Source of the DNA: Devosiaceae bacterium MH13
Lineage (GTDB): Bacteria > Pseudomonadota > Alphaproteobacteria > Rhizobiales > MH13
Assembly (NCBI GenBank): GCA_019192585.1
Contig: JAHCMG010000221.1
Location: forward strand, 1-50,491
DNA length: 50,491 nucleotides
Reading direction: 5' to 3'
The translations under genes were made by a program, and so were the position numbers. Each line of letters starts with the position of its first letter. Position 1 is the first letter of the stretch. Under the pieces are notes generated by a model. That model had not been told where the DNA came from. It saw only the letters and a list, made by a program, of their open reading frames with translations, and made no database searches. Of this stretch, positions 1-8,821 are shown piece by piece.

Positions 1-2010
1 CTGCTGGTCGACAATCTCGCTGCCAGCTTGCCGGTCGGCAGCCGCTTGACGATCCTCTCAAGCGCGCCCGACCAGGTCTCCGCGCAGCTGCGCCCCATCG
101 ACGGCAGTGCCCCCACCGAGGCGACGCGAACATCAGAGACCAGCGCAACAGCCACTGCTTCGGCTTCGGCAGCCTCAAGCCTTGACGTGACCGTCGAAGA
201 AGACGCCGTTCTGCACATTGATGCGGGCGGCGCGCAGATCGAAATTCCGATCATTTCGATCCTCGACGAGCCACCCGCCATTCAGTTCGAAGAAGAGCCG
301 AGCACGACCCCTGCGGGCGCCATGGTCCTGTCCTACATCGCGGCTGATGACTACGGCATCATGCAGGCCCAGGCGGTGATCGAGCGCGCCGACTTGGCCG
401 ATGGCGAAGCGACCGATGCGCCGCGCGAAGAGCCGCTGATCGCCGCGCCGTCCTTCGATCTCACGTTGCCATCGGGCGTTGGCGGATCGGTCTCGATGAC
501 CCGCGATCTGACCGCGCACCCCTGGGCCGGCGCGCGGGTAGAGCTGTCTTTGCAGGCCGCCGATGGCCGCGAACAGATCGGCCGCTCGCGCACGCTGACG
601 ATCGATCTGCCCGCCCGCCCGTTCTCCGACCCCTTGGCGCTTGGCGTTGCCGAACAGCGGCGTATCCTCGCGCTCGATCCTCGGCAGCGCACGTCCGTGC
701 TCACCATGCTCGAAGCCTTCGCGCTCGGCCCGGAACTGTTCATGGAAGACGATTACAGCACCTTCCTGGGGCTGACCGTCACCACGCAGCGGCTTCGGCT
801 CGCCGACACCCGCGACGAACTGATCGAGATCGTCGACATGCTCTGGCAGCTCGCCCTGACCATCCAGGACGGTGATCTCGCGGCCGCCGCCGAACGCCTA
901 CGGCAGGCCGAACAGGCCCTTGCCGACGCGCTCGAAAACGGCGCCAGCGACGAAGAGATCGCCCAATTGATGGATGAGCTGCGCAACGCGCTGCAAGATT
1001 ATATGCAGGGGCTGGCGCAGCAGATGCAGGGCCTTGACCCCTCGCAGCTCAACCAGCAGCTCTCCACCCAGTCGCTCGATCCGCAATCCATGCAATCGAT
1101 GATGGATCAGATCGAGCAGCTGTCGCAGATGGGCGCAGAGGATGCCGCACGGCAGATGCTTGACCAGTTGCGCCAACAGCTCGACGCGCTGCGCGGCGCG
1201 CAAGCCATGCAGCCCCGCGAACCGACGCCTGAAGAGCAAGAGCTGCGCGAGGCACTCCAGCAGCTGCAATCCATCACGCGAGAGCAGCAGCGGCTGATGG
1301 ATGAGACCTTCCCCTTCTCGCAGGATGCGCAGGCCCCCCAACTGCGCCGGCCGTTTGATCGGCTGACACCGAACCCAGACACCAACCCTGGCGAACGCGA
1401 CATGGGCCGTGGCCCCGACCGTCCAGCTGAAGAGAACAGCGAAGGTGGTGAACAGGGCAGCGACCCGCAAAACCCGCTCGATGGCCTCAGCGCCGAGCAG
1501 CAAGCGCTGCGCGAGCAGCTCGAAGCGCTGATGGATCAACTCAGCGATCTCGGCCTCGACCCAAGCCAGATGGGCGAAGCCGGCGACGCCATGGATGGCG
1601 CCGGCCAGATGCTCGGCCGCGGCAGCGCGCAAGGGGCTCTGCCCGAACAAGGCCGCGCGCTGGAGGCCCTTCGCCAAGGCGCGCAAGACCTCGCGCAACA
1701 GCTCGCCGGCGATGGCGACGGACAGGGCCAAGGCGAGGGGCAAGCCCAAGGTCAGGGCCAAAGCCCCGGCCAGCAAGGCGGCATGCCGCGCCTTTTGTTC
1801 GCACCCGGTCAGGGCCAGCAAGGGTTCGACCCCCTCGGCCGACCACAGCGCGCACCCAGAGCGCAAAGCGGTGAGCGTGTCGGCATCCCCGAGGAAAGCG
1901 ACATCCAGCGCGCCCGCGACATTCTCAACGAGATCCAGCGCCGCCTTGGCGAGCGCAGCCGGCCGCAGCCCGAATTGGACTATCTCGACCGGCTCATCGA
2001 GCGCTTCTAA
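1..2010 (+). CDS. TIGR02302 (DUF4175) family protein, 5' end cut by window
   Basis: The reading frame is open from base 1 and ends at TAA 2010, giving 670 residues, so the true start lies upstream of the window. Members of this alphaproteobacterial family run to about 850 residues, with two or three N-terminal membrane helices and a long non-cytoplasmic Gln/Gly-rich tail. The membrane part is what is missing here. The visible part has a globular region (about residues 60-300), then long Gln/Met/Leu-rich helical stretches, a Gly/Gln-rich low-complexity tract (about 565-600), and the conserved C-terminal block ending ELDYLDRLIERF. The function is unknown; an envelope role is usually assumed from topology. 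It is followed convergently by the CpdR-like gene after 15 bases. The family call is confident, the function is not. Confidence 0.85.
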   Translation: MLVDNLAASLPVGSRLTILSSAPDQVSAQLRPIDGSAPTEATRTSETSATATASASAASSLDVTVEEDAVLHIDAGGAQIEIPIISILDEPPAIQFEEEPSTTPAGAMVLSYIAADDYGIMQAQAVIERADLADGEATDAPREEPLIAAPSFDLTLPSGVGGSVSMTRDLTAHPWAGARVELSLQAADGREQIGRSRTLTIDLPARPFSDPLALGVAEQRRILALDPRQRTSVLTMLEAFALGPELFMEDDYSTFLGLTVTTQRLRLADTRDELIEIVDMLWQLALTIQDGDLAAAAERLRQAEQALADALENGASDEEIAQLMDELRNALQDYMQGLAQQMQGLDPSQLNQQLSTQSLDPQSMQSMMDQIEQLSQMGAEDAARQMLDQLRQQLDALRGAQAMQPREPTPEEQELREALQQLQSITREQQRLMDETFPFSQDAQAPQLRRPFDRLTPNPDTNPGERDMGRGPDRPAEENSEGGEQGSDPQNPLDGLSAEQQALREQLEALMDQLSDLGLDPSQMGEAGDAMDGAGQMLGRGSAQGALPEQGRALEALRQGAQDLAQQLAGDGDGQGQGEGQAQGQGQSPGQQGGMPRLLFAPGQGQQGFDPLGRPQRAPRAQSGERVGIPEESDIQRARDILNEIQRRLGERSRPQPELDYLDRLIERF

Positions 2011-2025
2011 GCGAACAAGGCGTGC

Positions 2026-2400
2026 CTAGGCGGCGTGCTTTTCCAGAACGCCGCCCACCGCCGCGCGGATGTCCGCGAGCGAAAACGGCTTCATGATGAT
2101 GTCTTCCACCAGCGCATCGAGCCCGTTGGCCCGCTCGCGCTGGTTGGCATAGCCGGTCATCAAGACCACAGGCAGCTTGGGGAAGTCGCGCACGGCGGAA
2201 AGCGCCAGCGCAATGCCGTCCATCACCGGCATCTGAATATCGGTCAGCAGCAGATCAAACGCGCCCTGCTCCTCGTTGAGGATGTCGAGCGCCTCAGCAC
2301 CATCGCAGGCCGTCACAACCTCGTGGCCATCAAGCTCGAACGCCTTCTCAAGGAACGCGCGAACCGCGTCATCATCTTCTGTAACCAGGAGCCGCGCCAT
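2026..2400 (-). CDS. cpdR: Single-domain response regulator, CpdR-like
   Basis: A 124-residue stand-alone receiver domain. The acidic pocket is E8-D9-D10, the phospho-acceptor is D54 (in LLTDIQMP), the switch Thr is T82 (in MTGY) and the conserved lysine is K104 (in MKPF). There is no output domain. The start MARLLVTEDD at 2400 is chosen over an in-frame upstream codon because the domain begins there and GGGCGGG precedes it. In Caulobacter and rhizobia CpdR is a phosphorylation-controlled adaptor that directs ClpXP to cell-cycle substrates. Size, N-terminus and genomic position next to the TIGR02302 gene fit CpdR; orthology is inferred. CtrA-like boxes elsewhere in the window make a cell-cycle role attractive. 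Confidence 0.75.
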   Translation of the reverse strand: MARLLVTEDDDAVRAFLEKAFELDGHEVVTACDGAEALDILNEEQGAFDLLLTDIQMPVMDGIALALSAVRDFPKLPVVLMTGYANQRERANGLDALVEDIIMKPFSLADIRAAVGGVLEKHAA

Positions 2401-2565
2401 CGTGCACCCGCCCGCATTCGTGTCCAAAACCAAAATCACCTTCAGCGTCTACGCCGCCAAACGGGCGATCGCTGATGCTCAACTGGGAACACTCACCGTT
2501 ACGACCTTGGCTTAACATGCCGTGAACGGCCCGTCTGCCGCCCTATTACTTAGAGCCCGAAGCGC

Positions 2566-3600
2566 TCAGGGAACCTGCTCATCAGACCGCAAGAACCGCA
2601 CCGCGACCCCACCGGCATTGGGCGGAGGGGCGGTCAACTCGCTGGTCACCAGCAAGGTTTCTCCCGCCGGCAGCACGCTTTGCGGCGGCTCGACACTCCA
2701 GGCGAACAGCTCTTCGCCCTCGATGCTGACGAGCGCCATGCGGATGGGGGCGACGGGCCTGTCGCGTTCAGACGCGTTGGTCAAAACGCCCTCGATCTCC
2801 ATCACCGTCAGGCCCGCGACGCTTTCGCGGCGCGCGACAAAGCCCGACAGTTCGATGCCGCGCACGTTCACCTCGAGATCCGCCAGCGCATAAAGGCCCG
2901 CCAAATCGGGCACGACCCGCACAACGGTCTCGCGCAGCGGCACCGCAAGCACAGCCACGGCGATCCCGGCAGCAACCAGAACCGGCGGCAGCGCTGCGCG
3001 AGCGGCGCGCCGCACGGGCCCAGGACCGATACGTTTGCTCTTGCTCTTGAGCCGAACCCGCCGCTTCTTGGGATCATTGGGACGTGCCGACGTGCCCACA
3101 GGCCCCGAAGCAACCGTCACCGTGTCGACCGCTGGGCCCTCCCGCGCCAGTCTCTCTGCCTCTTTGCGCTCCCGGTCGCCGCGAATGGCGCGCCACAGCG
3201 CCTTGGAGAAGTTTGGCCGCGACGACGGCGGTGCCTTGTCTTCACCCCAGTCTGATTCAACATGCGCAACGTTGATCTCTTCATCGAGGCCTTCAAAGGC
3301 CTGCTCGGCGAACGCCGCTGAGGTGTCGATGGCTTCGCCTTCGTCGGCCGCCTCTTGGCCCCATTCAACCTCCGCCGAACCCACAAGCTCGTCCATTGCC
3401 GGCTCGGCAGGCGAGGCATCGAAAAGCGGATCAGGTTCCTCGGGCGCGGGGGTCTCCGGCATGGCGGTCCACACATGGGCGCACGAGGGGCAGCGCACCT
3501 TTCGGCCGTTCGGGCCAATAAGGTCATCGGCAACCGCATAGCTTGTCGCGCAGGAGGGGCAGCTTAACTTCAAAGGGCAGGCCGATCCGTGGATGGACAC
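2566..3600 (-). CDS. MJ0042 zinc-ribbon / DUF3426 membrane protein
   Basis: A protein of 344 residues from a GTG at 3600. Two CxxC pairs (C14/C17 and C37/C40) form an N-terminal MJ0042-type zinc ribbon. An acidic, low-complexity linker follows (about 45-170), then a basic stretch, a single membrane helix at about 203-221, and a C-terminal beta-rich DUF3426-like domain (about 225-340) expected outside the cytoplasm. The start is uncertain: an in-frame TTG (3573) lies just before the first CxxC and neither has a good ribosome site. The gene is divergent from ftsE and the shared 156-base intergenic region holds a perfect CtrA-type box. The molecular function is not known. Confidence 0.8.
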   Translation of the reverse strand: MSIHGSACPLKLSCPSCATSYAVADDLIGPNGRKVRCPSCAHVWTAMPETPAPEEPDPLFDASPAEPAMDELVGSAEVEWGQEAADEGEAIDTSAAFAEQAFEGLDEEINVAHVESDWGEDKAPPSSRPNFSKALWRAIRGDRERKEAERLAREGPAVDTVTVASGPVGTSARPNDPKKRRVRLKSKSKRIGPGPVRRAARAALPPVLVAAGIAVAVLAVPLRETVVRVVPDLAGLYALADLEVNVRGIELSGFVARRESVAGLTVMEIEGVLTNASERDRPVAPIRMALVSIEGEELFAWSVEPPQSVLPAGETLLVTSELTAPPPNAGGVAVRFLRSDEQVP

Positions 3601-3629
3601 ACTGTCGTCGCACGGTTACAGGCCGAGCG

Positions 3630-3648
3630 TTAATGGGCTGTTAACCAT
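3630..3648. promoter_or_regulatory. Candidate CtrA box, TTAA-N7-TTAACCAT
   Basis: TTAA at 3630-3633, seven bases, then TTAACCAT at 3641-3648. This is a perfect match to the CtrA full-site consensus TTAA-N7-TTAA with the extended TTAACCAT half. It sits between the zinc-ribbon gene (start 3600, minus) and ftsE (start 3757, plus), so it could act on either promoter. Binding is inferred from sequence only. Confidence 0.6.
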
Positions 3649-3756
3649 GACAGGTGCGTGTGGGAGATGGCCAAGCTGGCGCCCGTTTTGGCGAGCAAAG
3701 CTGTAACAGCTCGGTGCCCGAGCCGTTAAACAGCACCATTGGGAGATCAAAGCAGC

Positions 3757-4416
3757 GTGCTGGTGTTGGAAAATGTTGGCTTGCGCTACGACAGCGGACC
3801 GGAGGTGCTCTCCGATCTGTCGTTCGCCATTGAGCCGCGCAGCTTTCAATACCTCACCGGCCCCTCCGGTGCCGGCAAAACCTCCATGTTGAAGCTTATG
3901 TCGCTGGCGATGCGCCCCAGCCGCGGCGTGGTGACGGCCTTCGGCAAGAACACGGCCCGCTCCGGCTCGCGCGACATCCCCGCGCTGCGACAACGCATCG
4001 GCGTTGTCTTCCAAGATTTTCGCCTCCTCGATCATCTGACCACGTTCGAGAACGTCGCCCTGCCCTTGCGGGTTCAGGGAAAGTCGGAGGCAAGCTACGC
4101 CGCCGACGTCAAGGAACTGCTGCGCTGGGTGGGCCTTGGCGAACGCATGTACGCCATGCCGCCGGTGCTCTCAGGCGGTGAAAAACAGCGCGCCGCCATC
4201 GCCCGCGCCGTGATCGGCCAGCCAGACCTGCTGCTCGCCGACGAGCCGACCGGCAATGTGGACCCCCAATTGGGCCGGCGGCTGCTGCGCCTGTTTGTCG
4301 AGCTTAACAAGCTTGGCACATCGATCGTCATCGCCACGCACGACGTTTTGCTGATGCAGCAGTTCCAGGCGCGTCGCCTCGTGCTGCATGACCGCCAGGT
4401 GCAGATCTATGACTAG
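3757..4416 (+). CDS. ftsE: Cell division ATP-binding protein FtsE
   Basis: A 219-residue ABC ATPase. Walker A is at 35-43 (GPSGAGKTS), Q-loop Q86, signature LSGGE at 138-142, Walker B LLLADEP with D162/E163, and switch His H195. FtsE pairs with FtsX and couples ATP hydrolysis at the septum to activation of periplasmic murein hydrolases, usually through EnvC. The GTG at 3757 is preferred: GGGAG lies about 11 bases upstream and the protein then begins (M)[10 protein letters not shown] as in other FtsE proteins. A TTG at 3739 has no ribosome site. The gene overlaps ftsX by 8 bases, so the two are co-transcribed. A CtrA-like box lies about 110 bases upstream, and an EnvC homologue is encoded at 31221-32558. 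Confidence 0.95.
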   Translation: MLVLENVGLRYDSGPEVLSDLSFAIEPRSFQYLTGPSGAGKTSMLKLMSLAMRPSRGVVTAFGKNTARSGSRDIPALRQRIGVVFQDFRLLDHLTTFENVALPLRVQGKSEASYAADVKELLRWVGLGERMYAMPPVLSGGEKQRAAIARAVIGQPDLLLADEPTGNVDPQLGRRLLRLFVELNKLGTSIVIATHDVLLMQQFQARRLVLHDRQVQIYD

Positions 4417-5461
4417 CGTCAGCGATCTCGACCGCGCCGCCGCAGGCCGCACTGGGCACGTGCGGCCCACGCGCGTGTCAGCCACCGGGCGCAGCCGGAA
4501 AGCACCGCGAAAGCCCGGCGAAGAGCGCCGCTCGATCCTGCGGCAAGGCGGCGACGACAAAGCCCCCAGCCCAATCGTGCCCGCCCGCTCGATTGCCGGC
4601 AACGCGCTGATGCTGGTGATCGCCATCATGGGCTGCCTCGCATGCCTATCGGTGGGCGCGGTCACCCTGGTGGACCGGGCCGCCAGCGACTGGAGCGCCG
4701 ATATCGGCCGCGAACTAACGATCGAGGTCACCACCAGCGATCCATCAAACGTGGAGGCGCGGCTCGAAGCCGCCGCGGCACTGGCAAGGGTGACCCCAGG
4801 CATCGGAAGCGTCGACATTATCGATGAAGCCGAGACCCGCGCGCTTCTTGAACCCTGGCTCGGCACGCTGGCGAGCGAAACAGCGATCAGCGAACTGCCC
4901 GTCCCCCGCCTCATCGCGCTGACGGTCAGCGACCGATCAGCGCTCGACCTGGCTGCCCTCCAAGCCGGCCTCGATGCCGATGCCCCGGGCGCCACGGTGG
5001 ATGATCACCGCTTGTGGACCGATCAGATGGCGCGCATGGCCCGCGCCATGGTGCTCGGCGGCCTGTTCATCTTGGCGCTCGTCCTGTCGGCAACCATCCT
5101 GTGCGTGATCTTCGCGACGCGCGCCGCCATGGCCGGCAACAAAGACGTGGTCGATGTTCTGCACTTTGTTGGCGCCAGCCACGCTTTCATCGCAGGCCAG
5201 TTCCAAAGGCATTTTTTGATGCTCGGCATGCGCGGCGGCTTAATCGGCGGCGTGGCCGCGATCGTGATCTTCCTTGTCTTCCAGGTTTGGGTCGGCGCGC
5301 GGCGCGGCGCGGCAGAAGCCGTGCAAGTGGAAGCGCTGATCGGCTCACCGGCCCTGGGGCTTGAAGGCTATGCCGGCTGCGCTTTGGTGGTGTTCCTCAT
5401 CGCCTTTTTGACGGCGGCCACCTCGCGCATCACCGTCCGGCGTTTCCTAAGGGGCCTTTGA
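4409..5461 (+). CDS. ftsX: Cell division protein FtsX
   Basis: A 350-residue membrane subunit of the FtsEX complex. The N-terminal tail is about 60 residues, basic and cytoplasmic. Four helices fall at about 64-88, 214-238, 272-295 and 322-338. The large loop between helix 1 and helix 2 (about 91-205) is the extracytoplasmic domain that contacts EnvC-type activators in characterised systems. The start ATG at 4409 lies inside the end of ftsE (8-base overlap); an in-frame ATG at 4388 would lengthen the overlap and is less likely. The unusually polar, basic N-terminal extension is typical of alphaproteobacterial FtsX. Confidence 0.93.
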   Translation: MTSVSDLDRAAAGRTGHVRPTRVSATGRSRKAPRKPGEERRSILRQGGDDKAPSPIVPARSIAGNALMLVIAIMGCLACLSVGAVTLVDRAASDWSADIGRELTIEVTTSDPSNVEARLEAAAALARVTPGIGSVDIIDEAETRALLEPWLGTLASETAISELPVPRLIALTVSDRSALDLAALQAGLDADAPGATVDDHRLWTDQMARMARAMVLGGLFILALVLSATILCVIFATRAAMAGNKDVVDVLHFVGASHAFIAGQFQRHFLMLGMRGGLIGGVAAIVIFLVFQVWVGARRGAAEAVQVEALIGSPALGLEGYAGCALVVFLIAFLTAATSRITVRRFLRGL

Positions 5462-5545
5462 CGGCTGGGCATTTACCTGTGGGCTTTGAAATGGCCGCAC
5501 CGCCGCCAAAGGGAAAACACAGTTGCCACGCAAGAAGGCCGCACG

Positions 5546-5553
5546 TTAACCAT
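5546..5553 (+). promoter_or_regulatory. TTAACCAT half-site (possible CtrA half-box)
   Basis: TTAACCAT occurs once in the 165-base gap between ftsX and the ydcF-like gene, about 75 bases before that gene's ATG. It equals the extended half of the ftsE box, but no second TTAA lies 11 bases away. It could be a weak CtrA half-site or chance. The rest of the gap shows nothing recognisable. Confidence 0.25.
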
Positions 5554-5626
5554 CACAGGGTAGACTGCGCGCCGGATTCCCCTAGCGCGTAAGTGTTTCG
5601 CAAGGCTTGGCCTGTTTGATCAAACG

Positions 5627-6268
5627 ATGAAGACGCCGCCGTCCAACACGCTGACATTGGACCGCCGACGGACCGCCCGACGGTTCCGCGCCATGCGGCT
5701 GGCGCCGCTCGCCTTGGTCATCGCGTTCGTTTGGGCCGGCATCGCCTTTAGCCAATTCGTCGGCACAATCGACGAGATGCGGGCGCCGCAAAGCCCACGG
5801 GCCGATGGTATCGTGGTTGTCACCGGCGGCTCAGCGCGCATCGAAGTGGCGATGGAGCTGCTCAGCGCCGGCGCCGCGGAGCGCCTGCTGATCTCCGGGG
5901 TCCATGAGGATACCGACGTCTCGATGCTCATCGAACGCACAAGCTCCGACCCCGACCTGTTTGACTGCTGCGTTGAGCTCGACAGGGCCGCCCTCGACAC
6001 CGTCGGCAACGCCCGCGAAACGGCAGCCTGGGCGCGTGACAATGGCTTTGGTTCGCTTCTGGTGGTCACCAGCGCCTACCACATGCCCCGCACGCTGCGT
6101 GAGATCGAGGCCGTGCTACCCGGCACGCAGTTGGTCGCCTTCCCCATCGATCCGCAAGCCCCCGATCATCACGCCGGATCGGCTGACGAACGCACCTGGC
6201 CGCTCTCGCTGATGGCGCGCGAATTTGTGAAGCTGCAACTGACTAACTTGCGGCACCTGTTGGGCTGA
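5627..6268 (+). CDS. YdcF/SanA-like DUF218 membrane protein
   Basis: A 213-residue protein with one N-terminal membrane helix (about 25-44) after a basic start, so the DUF218 domain is probably extracytoplasmic. Family motifs are visible: VVVTGG at 63-68, the TVGNARET segment at 125-132, and TSAYHMPR at 148-155. E. coli relatives YdcF and SanA are linked to envelope permeability; the reaction is not established, and a nucleotide-like ligand is suspected from the fold. It follows ftsX and precedes plsC in the same direction, an arrangement common in Rhizobiales. It has its own 165-base upstream region, so separate transcription from ftsEX is possible. Confidence 0.85.
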   Translation: MKTPPSNTLTLDRRRTARRFRAMRLAPLALVIAFVWAGIAFSQFVGTIDEMRAPQSPRADGIVVVTGGSARIEVAMELLSAGAAERLLISGVHEDTDVSMLIERTSSDPDLFDCCVELDRAALDTVGNARETAAWARDNGFGSLLVVTSAYHMPRTLREIEAVLPGTQLVAFPIDPQAPDHHAGSADERTWPLSLMAREFVKLQLTNLRHLLG

Positions 6269-6386
6269 TCTGCCAACCGCGCGGCTTGCCGCAGCGCGCG
6301 CAGCGCCATATGCCATGGGTCCGCTGGCTTGAGACCTCTGAAAATGAGGCCGCGCCGGCACCCGGCACGCAAACCCAGAGACATCC

Positions 6387-7139
6387 ATGCCCGCCTTGCG
6401 AGCGCTCATCGCCAACACCGTTTTTTTTGCCAACATGGTGGTGTGGATGATCGTCTGTTCGCCCACGCTGTTTTTGCCGGACCGCTACGCGCGCAAATAC
6501 ATGCGGGCATGGGCCCGCTCAACGCTGTGGCTGCTGCGGGTCACCGCAGGCATGAACTGGGAGATCAGGGGGCTCGAGAACATCCCCAAAGAAGGCTGCC
6601 TGATCGCCGCCAAACACCAGTCGACCTGGGAAACGTTTGCGCTGCTGCCCTATCTCGATAAGCCGATCTACATCCTCAAAAAGGAACTGATCGATCTGCC
6701 GCTGTTCGGTTGGTACGCGCGCCGCGCCGGCATGATCCCGGTCGAACGGTCTCGGCATGCTTCGGCCCTGTTGGCGATGACGCGTGCGGCCAAAGAGAGC
6801 GTCGCCGAGGGCGGCCATCTCATCATCTTCCCCGAAGGCACCCGCCGGCCGGTGGGGGCGCCGCCGGACTACAAGTCAGGCACGACGCATCTGTACAAAC
6901 AGCTCGGTGTGCCGATCGTGCCGGCCGCGCTCAATTCCGGCCTGTTCTGGCCGCGGCGCCAGTTCCGCCGCCACGCGGGCACGATTGTCATCTCGTTTCT
7001 GCCGCCCATCGCCGCGGGAGAAGACCCCAAAGCGGTCCGCGGTCAGCTGCAAGAGGTGATCGAAGCGGAAACCCAAGCCTTGGTGGACGAAGCACTGGCG
7101 GTGCGGAACCCACCACCGCTTCCATCGGTCCAACCTTAG
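6387..7139 (+). CDS. plsC: 1-acyl-sn-glycerol-3-phosphate acyltransferase (PlsC-like)
   Basis: A 250-residue membrane acyltransferase that would convert lysophosphatidic acid to phosphatidic acid in phospholipid synthesis. A hydrophobic N-terminal segment (about 8-30) anchors it. Motif I is H77-Q-S-T-W-E82, that is HX4E instead of the usual HX4D. Motif III is FPEGTR at 148-153, and a proline motif follows around VPIVPAALNSG. The HX4E variant also occurs in other bacterial PlsC relatives, so activity is likely. The stop codon overlaps the convergent chaC stop by four bases (7136-7139), so the genes share no terminator. A lyso-ornithine or other lipid acyltransferase role cannot be excluded. 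Confidence 0.85.
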   Translation: MPALRALIANTVFFANMVVWMIVCSPTLFLPDRYARKYMRAWARSTLWLLRVTAGMNWEIRGLENIPKEGCLIAAKHQSTWETFALLPYLDKPIYILKKELIDLPLFGWYARRAGMIPVERSRHASALLAMTRAAKESVAEGGHLIIFPEGTRRPVGAPPDYKSGTTHLYKQLGVPIVPAALNSGLFWPRRQFRRHAGTIVISFLPPIAAGEDPKAVRGQLQEVIEAETQALVDEALAVRNPPPLPSVQP

Positions 7140-7660
7140 GGCGCCAACCGGCTCGTTAGCCAACGCAGCCCAGCATCGTGAACGCCGAGCCGCTCCAGCG
7201 CCCGTGAGGTCTCAACCACATAATCGGGGTTGGGGCCGGACTTGCCTTGCGCACCGGCGACGATAGCGAGCTGCTCTTCCCGCGCCAAAAGGCCGGCATA
7301 TTGCTCGTGCAGGCGGTCAACACAGTAGACAAGCGCCTCGACGCTGCTCGGGCCATCATGGCCGCGCACATGCACACGCTGCATGCGCTCCTGGTACACA
7401 AAGGTCGATTGCTCGCGCTCCCGCAGGTAGCGCAGTACCTCTTCGCGGTGGCCCGCATCGACATGAAACACCAGGCCCGAGCAGGAACCGCCGCGATCAA
7501 GGCCCATCACCAGCCCAGGACGCTCCGGCGTGCCGCGATGGACGTAGCTGTAGACGCAAAGCGAGCGGTGATAGCCGAACAGCCGCGCGGGGTAGGACGC
7601 GCGAAAGGGAAAGCCCGGCCGCCAAATCAGCGAGCCGTAGCCAAACACCCACAAATCCAT
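7136..7660 (-). CDS. chaC: ChaC-like gamma-glutamylcyclotransferase
   Basis: A 174-residue cytosolic enzyme of the ChaC family, which cleaves glutathione to 5-oxoproline and Cys-Gly. The N-terminal substrate-binding motif is YGSLIW at 8-13. The probable catalytic glutamate is E83 in YLREREQ. The frame stays open upstream to 7879, but the domain starts at the ATG at 7660, GAGGG precedes it, and the upstream extension would run into the divergent DUF2125 gene. A glyoxalase II gene and a gamma-glutamyltransferase gene are also in the window, but not in an operon with it. Confidence 0.88.
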   Translation of the reverse strand: MDLWVFGYGSLIWRPGFPFRASYPARLFGYHRSLCVYSYVHRGTPERPGLVMGLDRGGSCSGLVFHVDAGHREEVLRYLREREQSTFVYQERMQRVHVRGHDGPSSVEALVYCVDRLHEQYAGLLAREEQLAIVAGAQGKSGPNPDYVVETSRALERLGVHDAGLRWLTSRLAP

Positions 7661-7778
7661 CGCACCCTCGCTCCGGCCCCTCGGGCGTTTGCGCCCCCTG
7701 TCACAAGCCAGCGCTTGTATCGGAACCGATCGCGTGGTGGAAGGTCCGCACACCCGACGCAGGCCCCAGAGCGACCCA

Positions 7779-8819
7779 ATGACCGAGAGCGCAACACCGA
7801 CACCCAAAGCAACCTCCACAACGCGCCGGCGTTTCCTGTGGCTGGTCACGGCACTGGTCGCCCTCGCCGTGCTTGTCACGGCAGCGTGGTTTGTTGCGGC
7901 CCAGGTTTATCGCGCGGCGCTCGACCAAGGCCGCGAGGAGCTCGCCCGCCAGGGGGTGACACTAACCTGCGGCAACGAGCGCTTTGGCGGCTACCCCGCG
8001 CGCTTTGAGGTCCGCTGTGAGAGCTTCGGGCTGTCTGATGCGCGCGGCAGCTCTGCGGTGGGCACCGAGCTCACCACCGTGGCCCCGGCCTGGAACCCGC
8101 TTCTCACCATCGCCGAATGGTCGGGGCCCTTCGCGCTTTCGGGCCTAGGCGGCACTTCGGCGCTGGTCGAGAGCGCGCTTTTGCGGGCAAGCGTCCGCGT
8201 CGGCACCGATGGTGGGCTGAGACGGGTGTCAGCAGTGCTCGATCCTTACGCGGTACAGCTCGACGGCGCGGCCAGCGCCATCGCTTCCGGGTCGGGCGCT
8301 GAGCTGCACATCCGCGCGCCACAAACCGAGCAAGCCGCACAGACTGATTTGGAAGCTGCTCTCCTGATCTTCGGCTTTCAAAGCCCGCTTCTGGGCGGCG
8401 TCGAGACGATTGATCTGTCCCTGTCCGGCATTGCCGCAGATCTGGCCTCAGCGAGGGGCACCACGCCGCGTCAGTTGTTCGCCGATTGGGTGGAGCGGTC
8501 GGGCCAGCTCGATGGCTTCGCCGGCCGCCTACGGCTCGATGGCCATGCCATCAACCTCGATGGCGATGCCCAGATCGCGCCCGATGGGCTGTTGGACTTT
8601 GAGGGCACCATCGCCACCAATGATGTGGCCGCCCTGGTTGAGCTGTTCGGCGTTGACGATGACCGCATGGCAACCGCGATCACCGCCGGCGCGGGCCTGT
8701 TCGGCACGCAAACCACAATCGGTGAGGATAGCGCGATCGAACTGCCGCTCACGGTCACGCGCGGCCAACTGAGCGTCGGGCCGGTTACCCTCGGCGCGCT
8801 GCCGCCGCTTGTGTTCTAA
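7779..8819 (+). CDS. DUF2125 domain-containing membrane-anchored protein
   Basis: A 346-residue protein. It has a basic N-terminus (RRR at 16-18), one membrane helix at about 19-41, and then a long beta-rich region matching the alphaproteobacterial DUF2125 family, predicted to face the periplasm. The ATG at 7779 is preferred over an upstream in-frame ATG at 7689, which would start inside the chaC leader. No enzyme motif is visible. The position between chaC (divergent) and tyrC (convergent, two bases away) is conserved in Rhizobiales. The function is unknown. Confidence 0.82.
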   Translation: MTESATPTPKATSTTRRRFLWLVTALVALAVLVTAAWFVAAQVYRAALDQGREELARQGVTLTCGNERFGGYPARFEVRCESFGLSDARGSSAVGTELTTVAPAWNPLLTIAEWSGPFALSGLGGTSALVESALLRASVRVGTDGGLRRVSAVLDPYAVQLDGAASAIASGSGAELHIRAPQTEQAAQTDLEAALLIFGFQSPLLGGVETIDLSLSGIAADLASARGTTPRQLFADWVERSGQLDGFAGRLRLDGHAINLDGDAQIAPDGLLDFEGTIATNDVAALVELFGVDDDRMATAITAGAGLFGTQTTIGEDSAIELPLTVTRGQLSVGPVTLGALPPLVF

Positions 8820-8821
8820 AC

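Noticed and set aside
1684-1790. Gln/Gly repeat tract in the TIGR02302 gene as a tandem DNA repeat
   Set aside because: Low-complexity protein sequence is normal for the family and the DNA units are irregular.
898-1866. A 322-residue minus-strand open frame inside the TIGR02302 gene
   Set aside because: Leu/Ala-rich product arises from the reversed Gln-rich region; no independent start or context.
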